The notes under the pieces are model-generated. The model saw only the letters and a program-made list of their open reading frames with translations, was not told the DNA's origin and searched no databases. From positions 1-48,475 of the forward strand of contig JAFRJF010000213.1 in NCBI GenBank assembly GCA_017432405.1: a DNA stretch of 48,475 nt, in the 5' to 3' direction. Below are positions 8,987 through 17,558 of this stretch, piece by piece (position 1 is the stretch's first letter; each line of letters opens with the position of its first letter). Source of the stretch: Clostridia bacterium (lineage in GTDB: Bacteria; Bacillota_A; Clostridia; Christensenellales; Aristaeellaceae). The translations under genes were made by a program, and so were the position numbers.

Positions 8987-9496
8987 TTAATCGTCGACGA
9001 CCTTCAGCGTGTTCACGACTTCGCTGATCCAGTCTGAGCTCTCCATGGCCGCGTCCTCGTCTTCAATCGGCTTGCCTGTGATTGTCACGGTCAGGATGTC
9101 GTCGATCTCGCTGCCGTCGTCGTCGTAGACCGGAGCGAGGAATACCGCTTCATAGATGCCGTCCTCGTTCGTGATCTGGTAGCAGAGCACGTTCTTGAAG
9201 TTGCCCCACGCTTCCATCGTCTCGACCTCGACGTTCCAGGTCTTTGCGAGCTCCTCCGCGGTGGGGAAGGTCTCGCCGTCCCTCAACTCGCCCAGGTGGA
9301 TGCGGATGCCGCCCCCGTTCTTGTCGGTCAGTATCACCAGGTCCTCGTCGTCGGTGTGGTCGTCCATGGTGATCTCAAAGAACTCCTCGTTGTAGTCAAA
9401 GGTAAAAACACAGTCGGGATAGGTGTAGGTGGCCGCGAGGGCGCCGGCGCTCATGGCCAGTATGCAGGCCAGCAGGATCGCAAAAATCTTCTTCAT
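8987..9496 (-). CDS. Small secreted protein of unknown function
   Basis: 169 residues: signal peptide MKKIFAILLACILAMSAGALA, then a single compact acidic domain (TYTYPDCVFTFDYNEEFFEI at its start, TLKVVDD at its end). The mature part has the pattern of small PsbP/DUF1795-like folds, in which an early 'Y.F.Y...F.i....d' strand pair is typical. That is a resemblance, not a firm assignment. AAAGGAGG stands eight bases before the ATG. It lies in a row of four secreted-protein genes on the same strand. Confidence 0.8.
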   Translation of the reverse strand: MKKIFAILLACILAMSAGALAATYTYPDCVFTFDYNEEFFEITMDDHTDDEDLVILTDKNGGGIRIHLGELRDGETFPTAEELAKTWNVEVETMEAWGNFKNVLCYQITNEDGIYEAVFLAPVYDDDGSEIDDILTVTITGKPIEDEDAAMESSDWISEVVNTLKVVDD

Positions 9497-9593
9497 GGTG
9501 ATTTCCTCCTTTTTCCGTTTGAGGTTGTGTTTTCTGTTGACAGGTGCGTTGTAACAGGGCCACCGTCACAGAACCGTCCCACGGGTTACTTAT

Positions 9594-9631
9594 CGTAAAC
9601 GTCAAAACGAATTTCGTTTGGAACGTTTACG
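9594..9631. repeat. Palindrome in intergenic region
   Basis: CGTAAACGT and ACGTTTACG form the outer arms, with AAACGAA/TTCGTTT nested inside. It lies in the 5' region upstream of the 8987-9496 gene. Confidence 0.6.
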
Positions 9632-9698
9632 TCGCGCCGGGCGCGTGCCGCGAAGCGGCTGATTTCCACTCGCGCCCGTTCGCATCCGCCGGAGGCGG

Positions 9699-9736
9699 CT
9701 ATAGTCAACGGCAAATGCTTTTGCCGTTGACTATAG
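9699..9736. repeat. Perfect 17-bp stem-loop downstream of the Cys-repeat protein gene
   Basis: CTATAGTCAACGGCAAA (9699-9715) pairs perfectly with 9720-9736 around a 4-base loop. It lies ten bases beyond the stop of the 9746-11386 gene, the position of a terminator, but neither strand has a following T tract. It may be a terminator, an RNA end protector or a small repeat element. Confidence 0.6.
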
Positions 9737-9745
9737 AAACACACT

Positions 9746-11386
9746 CTAAGACTCGAAGGACGTCGTGGAATCAAACGTCACGGTATTGCTCAGCCACTTC
9801 GCGCCGGTCCTGTCGCTGACCGCCATCGCCGCGAAGTTCAGCGCGCCGTCGCTCCAGCTGCCGGACACCTTGAAGCTGCCGGAGACGCTGTTGCCGGCGT
9901 TGGGCTTGAGCGCCTCGCCGTCGATCACCATGACCAGGTCGTCGCCGTTGAAATCGGGGTCGTCGCCGTAGGTCAGCAGCATCGCGTTGAACATGCATTT
10001 CTCGGTGCCGAGGTTGTAGAGCGTCCAGCTATAGGTGGTCACGTCGCTGTCGGACTGGAAGTCGGTATAGGGCACCACGGTCAGGGCCAGGCATACCGGA
10101 TCGTCGACCCCGCCCTCCTTCAGGGGGCTCGTGCTCTGGGCGAGCCATGCGCTGACGAGCGCGTCCACGTCGGCGGGGCGCACCGTGCCGGGCTCGAAGG
10201 TCAGGCCCCGGGCTTCATCGAACTTTGTGAAGGCGTTGTCCAGCTTCTGGCCATAGATGCCGTCGAAGCCGCCCGCGTCGTAGCCCACCTGCTTCAGGAT
10301 CTGCTGCAGGGCACGGACGTTCTCGCCTCGGGAGCCGCGCTCAATCACGTCTCCCGCCTCGATGGTCTCGGTTTGAATGTAACCGCATCCCTTGCACGTG
10401 CGCTGGCGGAGTCCGGGTGTGGTCCGGGTCATGGGGCGCACAGTCTCCCACTCGCCGAAGTCATGGCTGAGGCGCTGCTGCGTCTGGGGCCAGGCGATGC
10501 CGTCCGGAGTCAGGCTCTGGTCCGCCTGGAACTTCATAATGGCCTTTTCCGTGCCGCCGCCGTAGATGCCGTCCGCGCCGCCGACGTTAAGGTAGCCCTG
10601 ATCGACCAACAGACCCTGGAGCTGGCGGACCTCCTCGCCCCGGTCCTTGCGTCGGAGCGTGCCCTCCGGGTCATAGCTCTTCGCGGCCTCGGTGTAGCCG
10701 CACACGCGGCATACGCTGGCCCGCATGCCGGAGGAATGGTCGGTCGCTTCCTTGATGATCCTGTACTCAAAATCGTGGGGCAGCTTGTCGACGGCCTTCT
10801 GCTCCTTGTGGCCGCACACGACGCAAGCGTGCTGGCGGCTTCCCTTCTCGGTACAGGTGGCCTCCTTGACGACCGTCCACTTGCCGTATTCGTGGTCGGC
10901 AAGGTACTTCTCCTTCTGCTCCTCCCCGCAACGGGCGCACGTGCGCTTGCGGGTGCCCTCCTTGACGCAGGTGGCCTCCTTGGTCACCTTCCACTTGCCC
11001 CACTCATGGCCCGCCTTCGCGATATCCTTCTCCTCCATGATGCCGCACTTGGTACAGTAGCGCCGCTTGTAGCCACCCTTGGTACAGGTGGCCTTCCGGA
11101 CGGTTTCCCAGCGGGTCCAGTTGTGGTGGCACTTGCTCTGGGGATACTCGCGGCTCAGGTACTTCTCCTGGATCCATCCGTACTTGCACTCATAGAAGCC
11201 ATCTACATAGTTGTAAACCTCGACCTCGTGCGCGGCCTTGAGCGTCAGCGTGACTCGGGAGCGGGTGCTTGGCTCCTCATAGACCTTGACTTTCTTCGTG
11301 GTGTACATCGTATCCGCCAGCGCGGGCACAGCCAGCGCCAGCAGCAGTACGACCGCCAGCAGCGCGACGGCGATTTTCTTCATCAT
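9746..11386 (-). CDS. Secreted SH3-like / Cys-pair repeat / peptidoglycan-binding protein
   Basis: 546 residues. A signal peptide (cleaved near PALAD, residue 25) precedes an SH3-like domain (about 28-80, ending YECKYGWIQEKYL). Then come four repeats of a zinc-ribbon-like unit, 'H-x-W/Y ... EATC-x4-G-x-R-x2-C-x2-CG', at about 86-116, 127-155, 165-193 and 204-232 (first Cys replaced by Asp-His in the fourth). A peptidoglycan-binding domain (about 248-300, LLVDQGYLNVGGADGIYG) follows, then a fifth Cys repeat (308-336), a second peptidoglycan-binding domain (350-400, QVGYDAGGFDGIYG) and a C-terminal Ig-like region. It is most likely a cell-wall-associated protein. AGGAGG lies five and eight bases before the two adjacent ATGs. 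Confidence 0.88.
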   Translation of the reverse strand: MMKKIAVALLAVVLLLALAVPALADTMYTTKKVKVYEEPSTRSRVTLTLKAAHEVEVYNYVDGFYECKYGWIQEKYLSREYPQSKCHHNWTRWETVRKATCTKGGYKRRYCTKCGIMEEKDIAKAGHEWGKWKVTKEATCVKEGTRKRTCARCGEEQKEKYLADHEYGKWTVVKEATCTEKGSRQHACVVCGHKEQKAVDKLPHDFEYRIIKEATDHSSGMRASVCRVCGYTEAAKSYDPEGTLRRKDRGEEVRQLQGLLVDQGYLNVGGADGIYGGGTEKAIMKFQADQSLTPDGIAWPQTQQRLSHDFGEWETVRPMTRTTPGLRQRTCKGCGYIQTETIEAGDVIERGSRGENVRALQQILKQVGYDAGGFDGIYGQKLDNAFTKFDEARGLTFEPGTVRPADVDALVSAWLAQSTSPLKEGGVDDPVCLALTVVPYTDFQSDSDVTTYSWTLYNLGTEKCMFNAMLLTYGDDPDFNGDDLVMVIDGEALKPNAGNSVSGSFKVSGSWSDGALNFAAMAVSDRTGAKWLSNTVTFDSTTSFES

Positions 11387-11443
11387 GGTTGCCTCCTTCT
11401 TTGGTCAATCGTGTATGCTCTCGTCCAATCGTCGGACGATCTG

Positions 11444-12037
11444 TCAGGTCATCGGCTCGTAGTAAACGGCGTTATCGAGGGCGTACAGGTCGCTCACCTC
11501 CCGGTAGGCCGCCTCGTCAGCGGATTCGCCATTCAGGAAGTAGACGGCCTCGGCGTTGTCCTCGCCCGGGGCGTGATGCGCGTCATAGCTGTCCGCCTGG
11601 ATCGCCAGCTCCAGCGCGTCGCCGTTCACATGGTAAACGGATAAATGCTCCTCGCCGGAGAGTCGGGAATAGCGGGTCAGCGTGCACTCGTCAAAGTTGC
11701 AGTAGAAGACGTCACCGCCGCCGCCAACCTCCAGCACGTCCTTCGGCGCGCCATCGGAGTAGAGCAGGACGACGCCCTTGTCGTCAATGCCGATGAACTT
11801 GTCCTCCGTGGTCGTGATGATCAGCACCGGCACGCCGTTCCCGTTGACATCCACGAAGGCGTGGTACGGATATTCCGCCAGGATGCTCTCGTCGGCCAAC
11901 ACGTCCATGTACCAGTCGCTGTCCGCGCCTTCGGCCATGGCCGGCTCCTCCGCTCCGGCTTCCGCCAAAGCAGCAACCGCCCCAAGGCATGCCACCGCCA
12001 GTGCGAGCGCCAGAATCTTCAACAACTCTTTCTTCAT
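11444..12037 (-). CDS. Secreted protein of unknown function
   Basis: 197 residues: signal peptide ending near AALAEAGA, then an acidic domain with the phrase AFVDVNGNGVPVLIITT. This matches the 'D-x-NGNG-x-PeLii' motif of FG-GAP/VCBS-like calcium-binding repeats seen in small clostridial secreted proteins. A second strand group follows (FYCNFDECTLTRYS). Function is unknown. GGAGG lies ten bases before the ATG. It is transcribed with or just ahead of the Cys-repeat protein 57 bases downstream. Confidence 0.8.
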   Translation of the reverse strand: MKKELLKILALALAVACLGAVAALAEAGAEEPAMAEGADSDWYMDVLADESILAEYPYHAFVDVNGNGVPVLIITTTEDKFIGIDDKGVVLLYSDGAPKDVLEVGGGGDVFYCNFDECTLTRYSRLSGEEHLSVYHVNGDALELAIQADSYDAHHAPGEDNAEAVYFLNGESADEAAYREVSDLYALDNAVYYEPMT

Positions 12038-12080
12038 TACAGGAAAACCTCCTTTTCCGCCGAAGCGGTATGTATCTGAA

Positions 12081-12095
12081 TGTATCCGGGATACA
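12081..12095. promoter_or_regulatory. Operator-like palindrome
   Basis: TGTATCC-G-GGATACA is a perfect 7-bp inverted repeat with a single centre base, 44 bases upstream of the 11444-12037 ATG and partly repeated next to it (TGTATC at 12071). Its size and position fit a repressor or dimeric-regulator site. No regulator can be assigned. Confidence 0.35.
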
Positions 12096-12256
12096 ATCAG
12101 TCATGATAACAGCGCGGGGCACTGCCCCACCCCGCCGTTCAGAACAATGATAACTGTATTGAGGCCTATATTTCAATAGGGTGTCCCAGATTGTCACGGC
12201 TTTTTGCGCGGGCAGGGCTCCGCTCAGCCCTGGCGCCTCCTTTCCACACGGGATAA

Positions 12257-12553
12257 TTATAGCGCGGGAGGGGATGCCTCCGAATGCTTCAGCGCATCCT
12301 TCCGGCGATACATCTCACGGTCAGCCCGTTTGAACACGCGCTCAAAGCTGTGGTCCCTGCTTGGAATGTAATTCGCCATGCCCGCGGCGACGATCACCTG
12401 ATTTGTTTTTTGGTGCTCCTCCATGCGGCGGTTAAACTCCAGGAGCAGCTTCTCCCTGTCGTTGTAGTCCTCATCCTGGAGAATCGCGACGAATTCATTC
12501 TCTGTGCTAAAATAGACAGCGGTGTGACAAAGCATGTCACATTTAAGGCACAA
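12257..12553 (-). pseudogene. Diguanylate cyclase (GGDEF) C-terminal fragment
   Basis: The frame contains the second half of a GGDEF domain: NEFVAILQDEDY in the position of GGDEFvvLl, then VIVAAGMANYIP and FKRADREMYRRKDALK at the usual C-terminal spacing. The signature itself has decayed to STENEF, the N-terminal half of the catalytic domain is absent, and the only start is a TTG without a ribosome site. A TGA stop lies shortly upstream in frame. This is a remnant and should not make c-di-GMP. Confidence 0.7.
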
Positions 12554-12721
12554 TCCATCGACACCCTCATTTCAAAAAAGGAGACGACCGACCATGTTAG
12601 TAACCTCCTCCTCATTGTATGAAGTTATATTCATGATAACATACCGACTATGACAGCAATATCACAAACGCGCATGAAGACCGAAAAAACATATGATTGT
12701 ACAGCATCCCCCTCGCGATTT

Positions 12722-12754
12722 GTAACAGTAGTGTAACAGTCAATATGGTATGAT
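12722..12754 (+). promoter_or_regulatory. Promoter with tandem 11-bp repeats upstream of sensory operon
   Basis: GTAACAG occurs twice exactly 11 bases apart (12722 and 12733), followed by TATGAT (12749-12754) as a likely -10 box. There is no good -35 hexamer at the right distance; the repeats occupy that place. Tandem 11-bp repeats over a weak -35 are typical of activation by OmpR/PhoB-like winged-helix regulators. The first gene starts 70 bases downstream. This is inference from spacing. Confidence 0.5.
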
Positions 12755-12823
12755 TGGGTAAATATTCTTCCCTCATCGCATATGGGCGGAAGTTGGGATC
12801 GCAGAAGGAAGGAAAGCGCCGTG

Positions 12824-15043
12824 ATGAAGCCACGGGTTATGCTGCTGTGCTGCGCCGCACTGGCTGTTCTGTTCGTCGGAAACCATGAGCGTCCCGGCAA
12901 GGCGGCGGCACAGGTTCCCGGGGAGGCCCCGTCCTTCCTGACGGATTATGTCGACGCCGTGCGGGTGGGCGACTGGTTTCTGGCCTGCGTGGAGGCCACG
13001 GCGCCGGAGGAGCGATTTCAAAGCGCCACCCGCAATACCACCGCGCCCTGGGTCCTGCTGGACGAACGGGGCGATGTGCTGGCCGAAGACCTGTACTGGC
13101 GGCCAAAGGACTACCCCTGGCCCCTGCAAGCCCGGCCCTTCGAGGGCTTTGAGGCGGGCGTGGACATGGCCGTGCTGCGCGTGGACCAGAGATACGGGCT
13201 GATCGATCGGGCGGGAAAGGTGGTCGTCGAGCCCGTCTACGACAACCTCTTCGGCTCCAAACCCGGCGAAACCGCCTGTCCCGCGGAAAAGGACGGCAAG
13301 TGGGGCTGTATCGACGCGGTGGGAAATGTCATCGTTCCCCTGCTCTACGATGAGAGCTTCGCCCGCCTCGGGGATGGCCGCGCAGTGGTCACCCGGGACG
13401 GACGGGAGGGGCTGTTGGGCGAGGATGGCTCGGAGCTTCTCCCCGCCGTCTACGATGTCGTGTGGCTGGAGGAGGGCGCGCCCTTCGGCATGGCCCGCGC
13501 AGGCGACACATGCGCGCTGTTTGAACGGGACGGAAGGATACTGTTTGAACGGAGCCTGGGGGAAAACGGCTGGATCTTCTGCAACGGGGATGCCGAGCCG
13601 CCCTTTGCCTGTTACAACAGCGTCGATGAAACCTACATCTATTTGAATTTGGACGGCACGGAGGCGCTGGGCGGCCCCTATGACTACGCCTCGGCGTTTT
13701 GGAAGGACGCGGAAGCGGCTTCGGTGTCGGTGGATGGGCGATGGGGACGCATGCGCCGGGACGGTAGCTTTGCGATACCCGCAGAATACGATTGGATCGG
13801 CAGCCCCTCGGAGGGCCTGATTCCCGCCGAGAAGGACGGGCTGTACGGCTGTCTGGACGAAGCCGGCAGCGTCGTGATACCCTTCCGATTCGCCCATGTC
13901 GGGGATTTCGCCCGGGGCTATGCCGATGCCCAGCCTCAGGGCAACGAGGCAATGCACGGTCTGATCGAGCGAACGGGCCGGTGGGTCATCGAACCCATGG
14001 ACTGTGATCAGGTGGCCGTCGGCGCGGACGGGGTCGCGGTGGTCTGCGCCGGTTCCGTACCTGTCGCGTTTTTCCGCATTACAGAGGATGGCGCGGAGCC
14101 CATCGAGGGCCTGGGACGGTTCGAGGGCGTTACGGCGGGCCTGCTGCCCCACGAGGATGCCTCGGAACTGGCGAAGTTGGACGATGGGACGACCCCGACG
14201 CTGCGGTTTTCCGAAGACACGCCCCTGCCCCACCTGGACGGCGAGGCGCCGCTGTACCCGCTGTACGCGGCCTGTGTGGAGGCGGCATATCCCCCGGACG
14301 TACAGTATGAGACCTGGGATGAAGGAGAAAACCCTGTGCTGACGCTCAGCGGCGACGAAAATCCCTGGCAGCGACTGTTGGACGGAGATGCGGACGTCAT
14401 CTTTGCCGCCATGCCGGGTCCGGACGCCTCCGTCTGGGCGACCCTCGCGGCGCGGGGACTGACGCTGAAATTCACGCCGCTGTGCCGGGACGCGGTGGTA
14501 TTCCCGGTGAACGCCGATAACCCCGTGGAGGAACTGAGCGTCGATCAGCTTCGTCGGATCTATGCCGGGGAGATTGTCAACTGGTCGGACGTGGGCGCGT
14601 CGGGGCCGGGCAATATCGTCGCCTACCAGGATGAGCCGGACAGCGAAGGCCGGGCGGCTTTCGACCGGCTGTGCGGTTTTGCTGCACTGGCGGACGCGCC
14701 TCAGGGCATTCTGGATTACAGCGGCTGGTTTCCCGACGCAAACAGCGGGACAGTGGCTTACCGCAACCTGCCCAACGCCCTGGGCTATGCCCTGCTCAGC
14801 CGCTGTGCCGGGCTGACGGCGGGCGGCGCGGTAAAGCTGCTCGGCGTGGACGGTGTCGCCCCGACCGATGAAAGCATCGCCGACGGCGCTTATCCCTTTG
14901 CGGAAACACTCTTCGCCGTAACGCGGGCGGACAATGACAATCCCAACGTCCGGCTTCTGCTGGACTGGCTGCAATCCGACCAGGGCCGGAGACTTGCGGC
15001 AAAGGCAGGCTTCACGGTACTCGCAAAAGAAACTCAAGGCTGA
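12824..15043 (+). CDS. Secreted WG-repeat protein with PstS-like binding domain
   Basis: 739 residues, first gene of a four-gene operon. A signal peptide (MKPRVMLLCCAALAVLFVG) precedes a series of WG beta-hairpin repeats, seen as 'yGliDraGkvVvePvYD', KDGKWGCIDAVGNVIVPLLY and further copies to about residue 380. The last 280 residues read as a periplasmic-binding-protein fold of the phosphate-binding (PstS-like) type: PLYPLYAACVEAAYP near its start, RDAVVFPVNADNPVEELS, then QLRRIYAGEIVNWSDVG, the diagnostic PstS phrase. The match to real PstS Ser/Thr phosphate ligands is incomplete, so the ligand is uncertain. An AAGGAAGG-type site precedes GTG 12821 and ATG 12824; I chose the ATG. The regulator gene follows after 27 bases. 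Confidence 0.88.
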   Translation: MKPRVMLLCCAALAVLFVGNHERPGKAAAQVPGEAPSFLTDYVDAVRVGDWFLACVEATAPEERFQSATRNTTAPWVLLDERGDVLAEDLYWRPKDYPWPLQARPFEGFEAGVDMAVLRVDQRYGLIDRAGKVVVEPVYDNLFGSKPGETACPAEKDGKWGCIDAVGNVIVPLLYDESFARLGDGRAVVTRDGREGLLGEDGSELLPAVYDVVWLEEGAPFGMARAGDTCALFERDGRILFERSLGENGWIFCNGDAEPPFACYNSVDETYIYLNLDGTEALGGPYDYASAFWKDAEAASVSVDGRWGRMRRDGSFAIPAEYDWIGSPSEGLIPAEKDGLYGCLDEAGSVVIPFRFAHVGDFARGYADAQPQGNEAMHGLIERTGRWVIEPMDCDQVAVGADGVAVVCAGSVPVAFFRITEDGAEPIEGLGRFEGVTAGLLPHEDASELAKLDDGTTPTLRFSEDTPLPHLDGEAPLYPLYAACVEAAYPPDVQYETWDEGENPVLTLSGDENPWQRLLDGDADVIFAAMPGPDASVWATLAARGLTLKFTPLCRDAVVFPVNADNPVEELSVDQLRRIYAGEIVNWSDVGASGPGNIVAYQDEPDSEGRAAFDRLCGFAALADAPQGILDYSGWFPDANSGTVAYRNLPNALGYALLSRCAGLTAGGAVKLLGVDGVAPTDESIADGAYPFAETLFAVTRADNDNPNVRLLLDWLQSDQGRRLAAKAGFTVLAKETQG

Positions 15044-15070
15044 GACAGTATTGCGAAAGGGAACGGCAGC

Positions 15071-15868
15071 ATGAACATACTGATCGTAGACGACGAGGTC
15101 AGCGCTCTGCGGGATTTGGCCAGGGTGATCGGGAAGGTGGCGCCGGACGCGACCATTCAACTCGCCGGGGATTCCCAATCGGCATTGGCATTTTGTCGGG
15201 ACAACGCGCCCGATGTCGTGTTCCTGGACATCCGCATGCCGGGCATGGACGGCCTGACATTGGCTGCGGAGATGAAGAAGGTCTGCCCGCTGGTCAATAT
15301 CATCATGGTGACGGCCTATTCGGATTACGCGCTGGACGCGCTGAAGCTCTATGTCAGCGATTATATCCTGAAGCCCGCAATGCCGGAGGATGTCAAAAAC
15401 GCCCTGCTCAATCTGAGACACCCCGTTCGGAAATCCGGTGGGGGACTGTTTGTTCAATGCTTCGGAAACTTCGAGGTTTTTTATGACGGAGAGCCCGTCC
15501 GGTTCACCCGCTCCAAGGCCAAGGAGCTGTTCGCTTACCTGATCGACAGAAAGGGCGCCTCGGTGACAAACGCGCAGCTCAGGGCCATTCTGTGGATGGA
15601 CGAGGCCAGCGATCACGCGAAGCAGGGGCATTATCTGGCGCAGATTGTCCATGAACTGCAGGGCATTCTGAATGAGCTGAACCTTTCCGATATTTTTTTG
15701 CACAGGCGGAATTCCTACGCCATCGTTCCCGATATGATTCCCTGTGACTTCTACCAGGCGCTGGCCCACGATCCCCGCGCGCTGTCCATGTATCACGGGG
15801 AGTATATGGGCCAGTACCTCTGGGCGGCTTACAGAAATCTGACGAATGAGAAAGAATTGTTCCGGTAG
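15071..15868 (+). CDS. Response regulator with winged-helix (SARP-like) output domain
   Basis: 265 residues. The N-terminal receiver domain has the acidic pair (IVDDE, 5-9), phospho-acceptor Asp53 (VVFLDIRMPG), the conserved Thr (VTAYSD) and Lys (YILKPA). Residues about 125-225 form a DNA-binding domain of the OmpR/SARP winged-helix type (FGNFEVFYDGEPVRFTRSKA, then LFAYLIDRKGASVTNAQLR) rather than the LytTR domain usually paired with LytS kinases. A spaced AAAGGGAA ribosome site precedes the ATG. The kinase gene follows after 19 bases, so the two very likely form one two-component system. Confidence 0.92.
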   Translation: MNILIVDDEVSALRDLARVIGKVAPDATIQLAGDSQSALAFCRDNAPDVVFLDIRMPGMDGLTLAAEMKKVCPLVNIIMVTAYSDYALDALKLYVSDYILKPAMPEDVKNALLNLRHPVRKSGGGLFVQCFGNFEVFYDGEPVRFTRSKAKELFAYLIDRKGASVTNAQLRAILWMDEASDHAKQGHYLAQIVHELQGILNELNLSDIFLHRRNSYAIVPDMIPCDFYQALAHDPRALSMYHGEYMGQYLWAAYRNLTNEKELFR

Positions 15869-15887
15869 CGGAATATCGTGAAATCAT

Positions 15888-17507
15888 ATGAAGAAGAAAT
15901 CCTTGCTCCTCCGGGTAACCGTCCTTTCCCTCGTGCTCGGGATGGTCGCCATGCTCCTGAGCGGCGGCATACTCTACGCGCTTTTCCGCAGCCGTGCGGA
16001 GGCGAATATGAAAAAAAACCTGAATGAAAATGTCAACCGGATGGCGGTTCAGCTCATCCGGTATCAGAGCTATGATTGGCTGCTGCCCTACTGGCAGGAA
16101 CATTACAAGAAAATGGCGCTGCCGCCCTTTGGAGACATTGACACATACCTCAAATGGGGGGAGGAACGCGGCGCGTTTGAGCGATTGAACGCGGCCGCGC
16201 TCACGCCGCAGGCGGTCATGGAAATGTCCGGGGAGGAGCAGCGCCTTTTTGCGGAATATTGCTATCTTCAGATTTTTTTCGAGATCAGCCAACTGCGCAT
16301 CCATTCGGACATCGATGTGGTGGCCTGTTTTGCAGCGGACGAATCGGAAAATGAAGCCTTCATATGGCTTCAAAGCACGAAGGAAGACAAGGGCTTCCTG
16401 GAGCATCGCATGGCTCTGGGACAGGTGTGGCCCTTTCAACCCAAAGCACACCCTGGATTTATGGAGCTGCAAAAGCCGGATGTCGATCTGAATACCGGGG
16501 TGGAAATCGTCCGGTCTGAACGGGACGGCGTCGAATACGCGACGGTCTATACGAAGCTAATGTCAAGAACCGATCACGAAATGCTCGGTGCGTTATCCGT
16601 ATCCATATCTACGGCAAAAATGCTGGATGAGGTCTGGTCGGACGTATTCCGTTTTGAAAAGCAAATCGCCCTGTTGATCCTGATCCTGATCGTTGTGATA
16701 CTCTTCGCGATCCATCGAACATTTCTGAAGCCGACCCTAATGCTTGCGCAAAGCATTCAAGACTATACGCGGCACAAATCGCCGGAGAAGCTCTCCGAAG
16801 CGCTGAAAAACCTGGTTAATCGTGAAGACGAAATCGGAAGACTGGCCTGCGACGCCAGGGACATGGTTGAGCAGAACGAGCGCTATTACAAGCAACGGAT
16901 CGAAAACGAATCCTTGAAATCAAAGATCCTGCTGGCGCAGATCAAACCGCATTTTATTTATAACTGTCTCACGCTCATCCGATCCCTTCTGGACGAGCCT
17001 GAAAAGGCGGAGGAGGCCCTGAATCATTTTGCAGGGTTCCTTCGAGGAAGCGTGGATATGCTGGAAGAAACGGTGTGCATCAGCGCGAGCCGGGAAATAC
17101 AGACGGTGGACGACTATCTCTACCTGCAAAAGCAGCGGTTCGGAGATTCCCTTCGAGTGGTGACCGATTACAGGGACACAGGCTTCTTCCTTCCTCCCTT
17201 TACATTGCAGGTTCTGGTGGAAAACGCCGTGATCCACGGCATTCGCAATACCGCTGGCGGGAGCGGAACCGTCGTCATCCGAAGCTATGAAGCCGACGGG
17301 TTTCATGTCATCGAAGTCGAGGACGATGGAAACGGCCTGCCGCCTGAAATCCGGCAAGAGCGGGAACAGGAGGAACAGACGCATGTGGGACTCAAGAACA
17401 TCGAAGGGCGCCTTGACCTGATGTGTCATGGAACGCTTACGATTCAAAACAAGACCGGACAGGGAACCATAGCGACCATACGAATTCCAAAGCAGATCGA
17501 CCCGTAA
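15888..17507 (+). CDS. Sensor histidine kinase, LytS/YesM type
   Basis: 539 residues. A first membrane helix (about 8-30) and a second (about 262-284, IALLILILIVVILFAIHRTF) bracket an extracellular sensor of about 230 residues with no family I can name. A HAMP-like linker follows, then the His_kinase domain with phospho-acceptor His in AQIKPHFIYNCLTLIRSL and a C-terminal ATPase with NAVIHG (N-box) and DDGNGLPPEIR (G1). This arrangement is the LytS/YesM class. It is weakly ribosome-bound (no clear Shine-Dalgarno) and close to the regulator stop, so translational coupling is likely. The partner genes suggest it detects a ligand delivered by, or linked to, the WG/PstS-like protein. Confidence 0.92.
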   Translation: MKKKSLLLRVTVLSLVLGMVAMLLSGGILYALFRSRAEANMKKNLNENVNRMAVQLIRYQSYDWLLPYWQEHYKKMALPPFGDIDTYLKWGEERGAFERLNAAALTPQAVMEMSGEEQRLFAEYCYLQIFFEISQLRIHSDIDVVACFAADESENEAFIWLQSTKEDKGFLEHRMALGQVWPFQPKAHPGFMELQKPDVDLNTGVEIVRSERDGVEYATVYTKLMSRTDHEMLGALSVSISTAKMLDEVWSDVFRFEKQIALLILILIVVILFAIHRTFLKPTLMLAQSIQDYTRHKSPEKLSEALKNLVNREDEIGRLACDARDMVEQNERYYKQRIENESLKSKILLAQIKPHFIYNCLTLIRSLLDEPEKAEEALNHFAGFLRGSVDMLEETVCISASREIQTVDDYLYLQKQRFGDSLRVVTDYRDTGFFLPPFTLQVLVENAVIHGIRNTAGGSGTVVIRSYEADGFHVIEVEDDGNGLPPEIRQEREQEEQTHVGLKNIEGRLDLMCHGTLTIQNKTGQGTIATIRIPKQIDP

Positions 17508-17558
17508 CGCTTTCGCTGTAAACCCGACGACCATAGCAACAGATATGAGGTAATGAAC

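Noticed and set aside
12205..12250. GC-rich hairpin (CAGGGCT/AGCCCTG) as a terminator
   Set aside because: A T run lies on the wrong side for either strand, so I could not assign termination.
12773..15796. 1,007-codon minus-strand frame
   Set aside because: Antisense shadow of the WG-repeat and response-regulator genes; no motifs and no start signal.
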